61,268 bases of DNA from a virus. Made by a program: the position numbers and the translations under genes. Shown in pieces: positions 39,621-48,099 of the stretch. Under the pieces are notes generated by a model, which saw only the letters and a list, made by a program, of their open reading frames with translations, was not told the DNA's origin and made no database searches. The stretch covers positions 1 through 61,268 of the IMG/VR virus record IMGVR_UViG_3300024323_000002; one strand, written 5' to 3'. Position 1 is the first letter of the stretch; each line of letters opens with the position of its first letter.

Positions 39621-40186
39621 TGTCCGCACCTTACGAAGATATCAACTATCTAGACATCATAAAGAAGCTCAAGGGCTACTTTACCAAGCCTGAAGGCTCT
39701 GTCGAGATAGGTAAGCCAGAAGTGCTCAAGTATGGCGCCACGGAAGCGCCTACCATCGACCTGGCCAACCGGCCCGAGCATCGCATGCCAGATGGTAGCA
39801 CTGCGACAGTGCGGTCGATGGGAGTCGAGTCAGACGGCAAGCACGTGCTGCTACCGACCATCAGCAAAGAAGGCAAGCTCTGGTCAGACGACGAGGCCTT
39901 CAATAACTACCAAAAGACTAATGAGCATATGGGTGTCTATCCCGACGATGAAACGTCGGACAGAGCCGGCGAGAAGATCCACGAGGATCAGGCCAAGATG
40001 CTCGAAGACAAGCGCAACAACCGGTTCATGGACAACTACAACTGGCTGATGAATGACTCGCGCAAGCGTCTCGGTGGCGCTGCAAAGCCCGAGGATATCC
40101 AGAAGGACATGAACCAGCGCGAGGATGTGAGGCTCCTGCTAGGCAGGACGCCAGAAGACGTTGATGACACAAACCGGACTGAGTGA
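39620..40186 (+). CDS. Phage structural protein with NRP-dGS-type domain, 188 residues
   Basis: The central part (HRMPDGSTATVRSMGVE; HVLLPTISKEGKLWS; AFNNYQKTNEHMGVYP) is a domain often seen in podovirus virion proteins next to terminase or portal genes. Its function is not established. It overlaps the terminase gene by 23 nt. Confidence 0.6.
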   Translation: MSAPYEDINYLDIIKKLKGYFTKPEGSVEIGKPEVLKYGATEAPTIDLANRPEHRMPDGSTATVRSMGVESDGKHVLLPTISKEGKLWSDDEAFNNYQKTNEHMGVYPDDETSDRAGEKIHEDQAKMLEDKRNNRFMDNYNWLMNDSRKRLGGAAKPEDIQKDMNQREDVRLLLGRTPEDVDDTNRTE

Positions 40187-41693
40187 CGCATCGCTACTTT
40201 GGCGTGCAGGCAGAATCCGTTACAAGCTCCACCCCGGCCAACTCGAACTCTACGAGAAATATAGGGCCTGGGAGCTAGCGACGTATGAAGCCCGCCTGCG
40301 CGGCGACGTTGTGCATGGCGACTGCGACTGGCCGCGCGTGTATGTCGCGAACTGCGCCAGACGCTTCGGCAAAGACTTTCTGGGGCTCTTGATTCGCATT
40401 GAAGACGCTCTGCGCAAGCCGAAGCAGATCCTAACATATGCGACGGCGCTGCAAAAGGACATTGCGTCGATTGTCATGCCGCTCATGGAGCAGATCTGCG
40501 ACGACTGCCCCAGCTCGCTTCAGCCCTACTACCGCCAGTCTTACCAGGGAGTCGAGTCAGGCTTCTACTTTCAAAACGGCTCTGTGCTGCGCCTCATCGG
40601 CCTCGACAGCAATCCAGACGGTCTGCGCGGTCGCTGGTCAAACGGCGTGACCATCTCCGAGGCCTGCTACGTCGACAAGCTCAAGTACGTCGTGCAGTCG
40701 ATCATCATGCCTCAGTTTCAGGGGCATCTCGACGCCACGCTGATGATGAACTCGACCCCTGCGCGCGATCCGGGGCATCCCTACAAAACCGAGTTCGTTC
40801 CAGATGCCATCAAGCGAGACGCCTATTCGAAGTACACAATCTTCGATAACCCTCGCATCACCAAGGCAGAGCGAGACGAGCAGATCCGAGCCCTCGGCGG
40901 CATCGAGTCTGAGGAGTGCCGGCGCGAGTGCCTCTGCGAAGATGTCCGCAGCGAGTCACTGACTGTCTTGCCCGAGTTCAACATCGGCGTGCACGTCGTC
41001 GAGCAGACCCCGCCGCCCTACGCGCTCGGCTACACGGTCGTAGACCCTGGCACCCGCGACCTCTGCGCCGTCATAGCCTGCTACTACGACTTTGCGCGCG
41101 CCAAGATGGTTGTCACGCACGACTGGGCTCAGCGCGGCGCCCCCACGAACCTCGTGGCGCGGGCTATTCGAGACGTCGAGGCGGAGGCCTTCAAGGATCT
41201 GACCTATTGGAACGATAAGATGTTCAAGAAGAACCCCGTCTATCGCTACAGCGACATCGACGCGCGCATGATCTTGGACCTCAATGTGCAGCACAAGATC
41301 AAGATCGGCGCGGCGGACAAAGACGGCGCCGAAGCCGCCCTCAATCAGCTGCGCAACGCGTTCCAAAACCAGCGTATCGAGATAAATCCGCGCTGCAGGC
41401 AGACGGTTCAGCAGTGCGAGCAGCTGATCTGGAACAAATCACGAACGTCTTACGAGCGTAGTGACGCTTTGGGCCATGGCGACTTGGTCGACTGCCTGAA
41501 ATACGCGTGGAGGCACATCAATCGGCAGCAGTCACCCATGCCGCCCTACGGAATTGTGCTGTCTCGCGAGGTCCCGCTCGAGGACATCTTCCTTCACAAA
41601 GGCGATCTGCGCTCTCCGAGCCGCATGACCAAGGCCGCCAACGACATTATGCCTCGCGGCGTCAGCACGCGCGGGCGGAGATCCCATGTTTGA
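40164..41693 (+). CDS. terL: Terminase large subunit
   Basis: ATG 40164, 509 residues. The ATPase half has CARRFGKDF (Walker A variant), VTISEACY (Walker B) and LMMNSTP (coupling motif). The nuclease half has YTVVDPGTRD and YSDIDARM, giving the acidic residues of the RNase H-like site. It packages DNA into the prohead. The RRFGKD form of the P-loop is typical of one podovirus lineage. Confidence 0.9.
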   Translation: MTQTGLSDASLLWRAGRIRYKLHPGQLELYEKYRAWELATYEARLRGDVVHGDCDWPRVYVANCARRFGKDFLGLLIRIEDALRKPKQILTYATALQKDIASIVMPLMEQICDDCPSSLQPYYRQSYQGVESGFYFQNGSVLRLIGLDSNPDGLRGRWSNGVTISEACYVDKLKYVVQSIIMPQFQGHLDATLMMNSTPARDPGHPYKTEFVPDAIKRDAYSKYTIFDNPRITKAERDEQIRALGGIESEECRRECLCEDVRSESLTVLPEFNIGVHVVEQTPPPYALGYTVVDPGTRDLCAVIACYYDFARAKMVVTHDWAQRGAPTNLVARAIRDVEAEAFKDLTYWNDKMFKKNPVYRYSDIDARMILDLNVQHKIKIGAADKDGAEAALNQLRNAFQNQRIEINPRCRQTVQQCEQLIWNKSRTSYERSDALGHGDLVDCLKYAWRHINRQQSPMPPYGIVLSREVPLEDIFLHKGDLRSPSRMTKAANDIMPRGVSTRGRRSHV

Positions 41694-43917
41694 GCCGCAA
41701 GACAAGCACGTAGCTAACGATAACGAGCCCAAAGAGCGCGAAACCTCGACAAAAGAAGAGGCGTTACGGCTCATCGATGAATATTGGGCAAATGAACAGG
41801 ACCCAGACGAGCTCTGGTCGTGCCTTTCGGACAAAGAGGTCGAGTTCTACAGCGCGCTCGAGCGGCGGAACATGTTCAACATGTACCGCTTCAGCTTTTC
41901 GCACTATTTCGGCCTGCACGGAGCCTCGGGCGCCTCGAGCCGTTGGGCGACGCAGTCGATCCAGTTCTGCGGCGAGGACAACGAGCTCATAGACTTCTCG
42001 CTGAATGAATATCGATCGTTTTGCGACCAGATATTCAACATGCAGACGAAGAACAGGCCGTCTTTCGAGGCGCAGGCACTCAATACTGACTACAGGTCGC
42101 TAGCTCAGGTGCAGTCATGCGACACGATGGTCAAGTATTACTTCGAAGAGGTCTACGGCGAGCGCAAAGAGAAAGAAGTCGTCAAGATAGAAGGTCTCTA
42201 CGGCAAGGCCTACACGCATCTCGAGTGGGACGCGGACGGCGGCCCTACGATCCAGTTCGAAGAGGAGATTCCGTCTGACCGAGGCCCCATTCCGGTCAAG
42301 AAGCGCGGGAAAAGAGGCGTTTTGCGTCTCGCCAGGGTCTTCCCTTGGGAAGTCGTCTGCGAGCCCTATCGATCCGAGCTCGACGACCACATGTGGCGCA
42401 TGGTCATCGGCGCGAAGCGCACAAAAGTCGAGATGATCGCGCGCTACCCGCTTTTCGCGACGCAAATCGACGAGTCAGACTACGTTGCCAACGTTTACGA
42501 GTACCAGTTCCCCGGCGCTGACCCCTTGGCGAAGGAACCCGAGGGAACGTGCGGCTATCGCATCTTTTATCACGCCGTAACGGCCGCTATGCCCGAGGGA
42601 CGGCGCGCAATCTTCGTGAACAACGTCATGGTCGATGATGGCCCGCTGCCCATCGACGAGATCCCGGTTTACCCGCTTTGCACGAGCGAGCTCCACGGCA
42701 CCAGCTTCGGCATCTCGGCTCTCTGGAACATGCTGCCTGCCGAGCAGATGAGCAACCAGGTGCTTTCCGATATGGCCACGAATATCGAGGCTTTTGGTCG
42801 CCCGCCCCTGGCACTGGTCGAAGGCAGCGACATCGACCTCGACAGTTTGGCGAACGGGCAGAAGGTCATCTTCATCCCGCCGAACACCGAGCCACCGAAG
42901 CCGATTCAGTTTCCGCACTTGCCCGAATACACCTTCAAAGTGCTCGATTTGCTCAAGTCGGCGAAGCAGTCGATCAGTGGCTTGAACGCTATCGCCCGCG
43001 GCGATACCTCGACGAACATCACATCTGGCGCACACGCAGCGCTCTACAGCCAGATCGCCGTCGAGGCCCAGTCGGACGAAGCGCTGAACCTCGACCTGCA
43101 CCGAGAGTCTGTGGCTAACGGCATGGTGAGCTTTCTGAAGTACCACGCCAAGCATCCGCAGCTCGTGGCTATCGTGGGAGTCGACGAGCGCGCCTACCTC
43201 GAAGAGTTCACTGAAAAGGACTGGACCGGCATCGCGCGCGTTCGCATCAAGACAGCGAACCCTGCTCTCAAGACGTCTGCCGGCAAGATGCAACTCGCCG
43301 AATTGCTGCGCCAGTGGCCAGGGATGCCCATCAAGGATCCGCAGCAGATAATCGAGCTCGTTGTGTCAGGTCAGTTCAAGCCTGCCTACCAGCCGACTCG
43401 CTCGGCAGAGCTCAGGATCCGTCGCGAGAACGAGAAGCTGCTCAAGGCCCCGCCCACGCAGCAGAAGCCGGGCAAGCCCGGACCTGACGGGCAACCGGGA
43501 CCGATGATGCAGACGGTGCCCAGCTGCAAGGTGCTCATGACCGACAACGTCACGAGCCACCTGTTCGGCCACCTCGAAGTGCTCACGAGCCCCGCCGCCG
43601 AGAAGGACCCCAGGATCATGGAGGCGACTCTGGCGCACATGCTCGAGCACGTCGACATCGCGCGTAACGGCGATCCCTACCTCGCCGGCGTGCTCGGCAA
43701 CCCTCCGCCGCAGCAGCCAGGCGGAGTCGGCCCAGGCGGACCCCCAGGCGGACAGAACGGCGCCACGGGCAGCCAGCCCTCTGACAAGACGCAGGGCCAG
43801 GCGCAGAAGGTCTTGGGGCCAGGCCCCGGCGCCGACAACACAGATGACTCAATGGGTGGCTCTATCCCTAAGCCGGCTAAGCCAGCGCAGCCCCCACCGA
43901 CTGCAAACGCAGCCTAA
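41686..43917 (+). CDS. Portal protein, 743 residues
   Basis: Length and position match P22-size portals. Signatures include VVCEPYRSELDDH, PVYPLCTSELHGTSFGIS, MSNQVLSDMATNIEAFGRPP and SGLNAIARGDTSTNITSG, the order found in podovirus head-tail connecting proteins. The C-terminal 100 residues are Gly/Pro/Gln-rich. It forms the dodecameric gate for DNA. It overlaps terminase by 8 nt. Confidence 0.88.
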   Translation: MFEPQDKHVANDNEPKERETSTKEEALRLIDEYWANEQDPDELWSCLSDKEVEFYSALERRNMFNMYRFSFSHYFGLHGASGASSRWATQSIQFCGEDNELIDFSLNEYRSFCDQIFNMQTKNRPSFEAQALNTDYRSLAQVQSCDTMVKYYFEEVYGERKEKEVVKIEGLYGKAYTHLEWDADGGPTIQFEEEIPSDRGPIPVKKRGKRGVLRLARVFPWEVVCEPYRSELDDHMWRMVIGAKRTKVEMIARYPLFATQIDESDYVANVYEYQFPGADPLAKEPEGTCGYRIFYHAVTAAMPEGRRAIFVNNVMVDDGPLPIDEIPVYPLCTSELHGTSFGISALWNMLPAEQMSNQVLSDMATNIEAFGRPPLALVEGSDIDLDSLANGQKVIFIPPNTEPPKPIQFPHLPEYTFKVLDLLKSAKQSISGLNAIARGDTSTNITSGAHAALYSQIAVEAQSDEALNLDLHRESVANGMVSFLKYHAKHPQLVAIVGVDERAYLEEFTEKDWTGIARVRIKTANPALKTSAGKMQLAELLRQWPGMPIKDPQQIIELVVSGQFKPAYQPTRSAELRIRRENEKLLKAPPTQQKPGKPGPDGQPGPMMQTVPSCKVLMTDNVTSHLFGHLEVLTSPAAEKDPRIMEATLAHMLEHVDIARNGDPYLAGVLGNPPPQQPGGVGPGGPPGGQNGATGSQPSDKTQGQAQKVLGPGPGADNTDDSMGGSIPKPAKPAQPPPTANAA

Positions 43918-43947
43918 CCACATCACCAACAATCGAAACAGGACAAC

Positions 43948-45081
43948 GTGTCAGAACCATCTGCCGCGCCCGCGTCGACTGGTGCCGCCTCTACTCCGGC
44001 ACCCTCGAGCTCGGGCTCTACATCCACAACCCCCTCGCCTTCTTCGCATGGCTCGGCGCCCAGCTCGTCTGGCTCGCTATCCTCGCGAGAATTCGCCCGA
44101 CAACTTCGAAGCAAGCCATCTGGTGAGTTTCTAACTAGCCAGAAACCAGCTAACGACCAACTCGGTCAGACCAAGGAACTCGGAGAGGCCCAGGAAGCCA
44201 CCCCAGAGCCTCTCAGTGACGACGCACCGTGGCATGAACGGTATGCACAGGGAATCCACGGCGTGCCCGCCAAGGACCTGCTAGAGGCCTTAGAACAGGG
44301 GCGTGTGCCAGACGCCCTCATGAGCAAGCTCCGGCTGGCCATTGGAGACGACGGGTTCGAGGGCTCCCTCGATGAGCTCAAGAGCGGCGCCATGATGCGC
44401 CGCACGTTCACGCAGAAGAGCCAGGAGCTCGCCGAGCAGCGCCGAGCCTTCGAAGCCGAGCAGGGCGAGCTCGTGACTTACCTGTCCAACTGGAAGTCTG
44501 ACCCGCAACAGCTGCTCTATGGCATGCGCCGTCTCGGCATGCCCATTCAAGAGGTTGCCCAGATGCTCATCAACGAGGCTGTCACGGCAGACAAGCTGAA
44601 TGAAGCTGTGCCTGGCTCGGGCGATGAGTGGATCCAAGCGCAAATCATGAAGGCCGAGCACGCCGACCTGCTGAGACAGCATCAGCAGGCCGAAGAGCAG
44701 CGGCAGATGGCGGCGCAGAAGCAGAAGCAGGAGGCCATCTCTAACAACCTGCGCAGCATCGCAGTCAAAGAATTCGAGCTCGCCGGCCTCGATCACAAGC
44801 CGACTGCCTGGAACTTGTTCCGCGAACACTGCGCAGCGATCTACGAGGAAACCGGCAAGCTGTCACGTGCTGACGTGCGCCGCGCTGTGATCGACACCAA
44901 GGGCCAGATTGAAGACTATATAAAGAAGTACAACGTGCAGGTCGAGCGACCCACGCTCGGCGGCCCGCGGCTCGACGGCGGTGCGCCTCGAGCGACGAAT
45001 CCGTCTGCGCCGAGTCGGCCAGGCTCGCGCCAGCTCTCGTCTCGTGAGTTTGAGCGCCAGATTCGGTCGGGCAAACTTTGA
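43948..45081 (+). CDS. Scaffolding protein, 377 residues
   Basis: Between portal and capsid, highly charged and helical (QKSQELAEQRRAFEAEQ; LRQHQQAEEQRQMAAQ), as expected for an internal scaffold. The disordered N-terminus is Ser/Pro-rich. A 14-residue motif beginning LSSREF occurs near both ends (about residues 48-61 and at the C-terminus), the latter possibly binding the coat protein. GTG start. Confidence 0.75.
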   Translation: MSEPSAAPASTGAASTPAPSSSGSTSTTPSPSSHGSAPSSSGSLSSREFARQLRSKPSGEFLTSQKPANDQLGQTKELGEAQEATPEPLSDDAPWHERYAQGIHGVPAKDLLEALEQGRVPDALMSKLRLAIGDDGFEGSLDELKSGAMMRRTFTQKSQELAEQRRAFEAEQGELVTYLSNWKSDPQQLLYGMRRLGMPIQEVAQMLINEAVTADKLNEAVPGSGDEWIQAQIMKAEHADLLRQHQQAEEQRQMAAQKQKQEAISNNLRSIAVKEFELAGLDHKPTAWNLFREHCAAIYEETGKLSRADVRRAVIDTKGQIEDYIKKYNVQVERPTLGGPRLDGGAPRATNPSAPSRPGSRQLSSREFERQIRSGKL

Positions 45082-45085
45082 TACA

Positions 45086-45094
45086 TGTTATAAT
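45086..45094 (+). promoter_or_regulatory. Capsid promoter (extended -10)
   Basis: TG-T-TATAAT lies just after the scaffold gene. The 45095-45242 leader is about 150 nt, with GAGG 11 nt before the capsid ATG. It would give extra capsid transcription. Confidence 0.55.
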
Positions 45095-45242
45095 TCAGTA
45101 AGCACTAACTAACCAGTTCGCAAGAGGCCCGCGCGCATAAGAGTCCCCGAGAGGACAAGACTCTAACCATAAGTGGACAACCTCAGACTCGGTCGAGTGC
45201 GAAACCACCGTTTCCACACATCAGTTTGAGGTTTTCTAACAT

Positions 45243-46550
45243 ATGGCATCCGCTAATACGGGCGCCCTTCTAAAAGAGGTTTACGGCGGGATGTCCAATC
45301 CCGTTGCTCCTGAGGGCTCCTTTGCAAAAGATATTGAGTTCGTTCCGCCTAAGGAACGAACAGGTCGAGATTACTACTTCCCCGTCCGCCTCGGCCTCGA
45401 GCAGGGCGCGAAGTACTCAGTCTCTCACGATGCGTTTACCCTGGCAACGCCAGTAGACGGCATCTACGAAGACGCCCAGCTCCAGGGCGCCGAGATCGCG
45501 ATGAAGGCGTCTCTCTCGTATGGCGAGATGAGTCGACTCAGCGCAGCCAAGGGCGAGAGCGCGAAAGCGTACGACCAGGGCGTTGCGATCAAGATCTTGA
45601 ATTTGACTCAAGGTATGGAGCAGCACCGGGAGATGAGTCTTTGGTACGGCCCAGGCGCTAATACCGCCGCCGCGCCTTTGGCTAACATCGGTGTTGTTGC
45701 AGCCGTTGGTGCTGCAGCCGCTGCAGACGGCATCCGTATCTTCACTATCACCCGCGCTTCGTTTATCCCAGGGTTCTGGCAGGACGCTCAGAATATCCTC
45801 TTGGAGTTCGTAGCAGCGGGCGCATTCGTTCCGTTCACAGTTACGACCCCTTGTAAGGTCATCGCAGTCGATATCAAGAACTGCAAGATCACTGTGCAGG
45901 GGCTCCAGGCTGAGGTGAATAACGTGGCTATGGCACCTCTTGCCACGGTTCACATTTACTCGTCTGTCGGTAACTCGATGATTGGCGCGCAGGCAATCTG
46001 TGAGAACGCAGGTGTCATGTTCGGCATTTCCGGCGCTCAGTTTCCCCAGTGGAAGGCCCAAACCTACCCGGTCAACGGCGCTTTGTCCTTCGACAAGTTG
46101 ATCGAGGGCATCACTCTCGCAGCTGACTCCGGCCTCGACGGCGGGTGCACTTGTTACGTGAATAACCGCTCTTGGTCGACTCTCCTGACCGATGAGGTTG
46201 CGATGCGTCGCTACCTCGGCTCGGACCTCGGGGGTAAGGCAAAGCCCGGTTTCCGCGAGATCGAGTTCATCACAAATTGCGGCGTAATCAAGATCAAACC
46301 GTATCGCTACATGAAGCAGTCGCTGGCGTTCGCCATCCCGACTGACGAGTGGAAGCGAGTCGGTTCGAGCGACATCACTGCAACGTTGCCCGGCAACCCA
46401 GACGAGTTCTTCTATCAGCAACTCGACAACGCTGCTGGTGCTCAGCTGCGCATGTACATGGATCAGGCAATCGTCTCCGAGATGCCGTTCCACAGCGTCA
46501 TCTTCTCCGCGATCGACAACCCCAACGACAGCATCCCATCGCTGACCTGA
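45243..46550 (+). CDS. Major capsid protein, 435 residues
   Basis: Large soluble protein after portal and scaffold, preceded by its own promoter and followed by a terminator. The P22/N4-size coat pattern includes a conserved N-arm region (RDYYFPVRLGLEQGAKYS) and a C-terminal QAIVSEMPFHSVIF. Composition (Ala/Gly/Ile-rich, few Cys) fits an HK97-fold shell protein. Confidence 0.85.
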   Translation: MASANTGALLKEVYGGMSNPVAPEGSFAKDIEFVPPKERTGRDYYFPVRLGLEQGAKYSVSHDAFTLATPVDGIYEDAQLQGAEIAMKASLSYGEMSRLSAAKGESAKAYDQGVAIKILNLTQGMEQHREMSLWYGPGANTAAAPLANIGVVAAVGAAAAADGIRIFTITRASFIPGFWQDAQNILLEFVAAGAFVPFTVTTPCKVIAVDIKNCKITVQGLQAEVNNVAMAPLATVHIYSSVGNSMIGAQAICENAGVMFGISGAQFPQWKAQTYPVNGALSFDKLIEGITLAADSGLDGGCTCYVNNRSWSTLLTDEVAMRRYLGSDLGGKAKPGFREIEFITNCGVIKIKPYRYMKQSLAFAIPTDEWKRVGSSDITATLPGNPDEFFYQQLDNAAGAQLRMYMDQAIVSEMPFHSVIFSAIDNPNDSIPSLT

Positions 46551-46570
46551 TGCTTATATAGCCACCCCTT

Positions 46571-46619
46571 AGCCTCGGGGCTTACTCGCTTGAAACGAGG
46601 GGTCTCGAGGCTGTTGTTT
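46571..46619 (+). terminator. Terminator or attenuator after the capsid gene
   Basis: AGCCTCG (46571-46577) pairs with CGAGGCT (46606-46612), enclosing an inner CTCG/CGAG stem, and is followed by GTTGTTT. It would release part of the capsid transcripts. Confidence 0.55.
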
Positions 46620-46641
46620 ATCTACAGAAAGATCTGACTAT

Positions 46642-47064
46642 ATGTTCCCGATCATGGCCGCCGTTCAGGCGGGTGCCGATATTCTCGGTGCAAAGAAGAA
46701 ACAGCAAGAGGCTCAGCGCACCAACGCAGCTCGAGCAGCCCTTGGCGAGGCCCCAACGGCCGACCCAGGCGACGGAGGTATGGGCGCGCTTCTAAAGGGC
46801 GCTGGCGGGCTCATGGGAGGCATGGGCGGGCAAGGAGCGGGAGGCACGCCGCCTGCCGAGGCGAAGGCCAATATCGCTAACGCGATGAACGCGTCGGCGA
46901 AGCCGTTCACCGGCCCGATTCCACAGCCCGGCGTGAAGCTACCGCCGCCACCCCCCGCGCCACCGAACCCGGCTCTAGGCGGACCGTCAGGCCCACCGAT
47001 GTCGGATCCCAACTCGTTCGCGCCAAACCTCTACGGCGACGACGACAACCTGATCCCGCGATAA
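46642..47064 (+). CDS. Small Gly/Pro-rich virion protein candidate, 140 residues
   Basis: Helical start (IMAAVQAGADILGAKKKQQ), then glycine-rich (GGLMGGMGGQGAGG) and proline-rich stretches. Between capsid and tail adaptor. Similar start patterns occur in phage internal virion proteins. Not recognised. Confidence 0.55.
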   Translation: MFPIMAAVQAGADILGAKKKQQEAQRTNAARAALGEAPTADPGDGGMGALLKGAGGLMGGMGGQGAGGTPPAEAKANIANAMNASAKPFTGPIPQPGVKLPPPPPAPPNPALGGPSGPPMSDPNSFAPNLYGDDDNLIPR

Positions 47065-47067
47065 TCT

Positions 47068-48099
47068 ATGTTCACCGACGAGTTCGTATATCGCGTCAGG
47101 CAGATGTGCCAGCTGCCTAACAACGATCAGGACTGGGGAGACAGTGACATTCTCACTGAGGGCACGCTTGCGCTCAGAGAGCGGTTCACGCAGGTCGTCG
47201 CGAACATTCGTCAGGGTTACTGGCTCAAAGAGTACCAGATCCCGCTTGTGGCTGGCACGACGCAATATCGCATTCCCTACCGCTTCAGCGTGCAGGGGCT
47301 CGAGCTCGTCGAGGTCCAAAAGGCGAATAACTCGGGTCTGTGGCGCCAGCTGCAGATCGCGACGACATCGCAGACGACTGCCTACTCGACCCCGAGTCTC
47401 TACGAGCCAAGCCACTTCGAGATCCGCGGCGACAACCTCGTTCTTTACCCGACTCCGCAGCAAGACGGCTGGATGCGTATCCGCGGGTATCTGCGGCCGA
47501 GCGACTTGGTGCTGCAGCAAACGACTCCGTCGACCGAAGAAGGCCCTGGCTTCTCGAATGTCGGGTTTATCGAGTCGTGCGGGCTCGAAGACGATGGGCT
47601 CGGGAACCAGCTCTTCGTTGTCACCCTCGCTGAAGATGACTTCGATTTCACTAACTCAGTGGGCTTCGGCTTCGACGTCGTGCAAACAACGGGCTGCGCC
47701 GAGGTCACGCTGCCTAACATGTTTTGCTACACCTACGTAGCGCCGCGAACGCTGGCCTTTCGCATCGACTACCCTGGCCAGTTCGCCGCCTCGGACACTG
47801 TCGTGACCACGCAAGATGAGGACAGCCGGCGCGCTGCCTATCTCATCCACGCAGACGAGTCGATCACTATCCCGCTGCCGCAAGAGCTCCACTCGGCCCT
47901 CGTGGCCTGGACCAGCGCCGTCATACTAACCGAGCGCGGCGACCTGGAGAAGGCAGCCGCATGCGCCAAGAAAGCTGAGGCTGCGATTACGCGTGCCATC
48001 GACGTCATGACGCCGCGCATCAAAGCGCAGCCTTACACCTTCAAGACGCGCAACAGCTATTTGCGGAGACGTCAGGCGTGGGGATGGGGGCGGTGGTAA
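47068..48099 (+). CDS. Head-tail adaptor (tail tubular A-like), 343 residues
   Basis: Follows capsid and precedes the nozzle gene, the T7/P22-like order. The N-terminal helical region (DSDILTEGTLALRERF) and YEPSHFEIRGDNLVLYP fit adaptor proteins that ring the portal. The C-terminus is basic. Confidence 0.7.
   Translation: MFTDEFVYRVRQMCQLPNNDQDWGDSDILTEGTLALRERFTQVVANIRQGYWLKEYQIPLVAGTTQYRIPYRFSVQGLELVEVQKANNSGLWRQLQIATTSQTTAYSTPSLYEPSHFEIRGDNLVLYPTPQQDGWMRIRGYLRPSDLVLQQTTPSTEEGPGFSNVGFIESCGLEDDGLGNQLFVVTLAEDDFDFTNSVGFGFDVVQTTGCAEVTLPNMFCYTYVAPRTLAFRIDYPGQFAASDTVVTTQDEDSRRAAYLIHADESITIPLPQELHSALVAWTSAVILTERGDLEKAAACAKKAEAAITRAIDVMTPRIKAQPYTFKTRNSYLRRRQAWGWGRW

Noticed and set aside
45417-46493. 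Minus-strand ORF of 358 codons
   Set aside because: Antisense to the capsid gene, whose place and composition are convincing.
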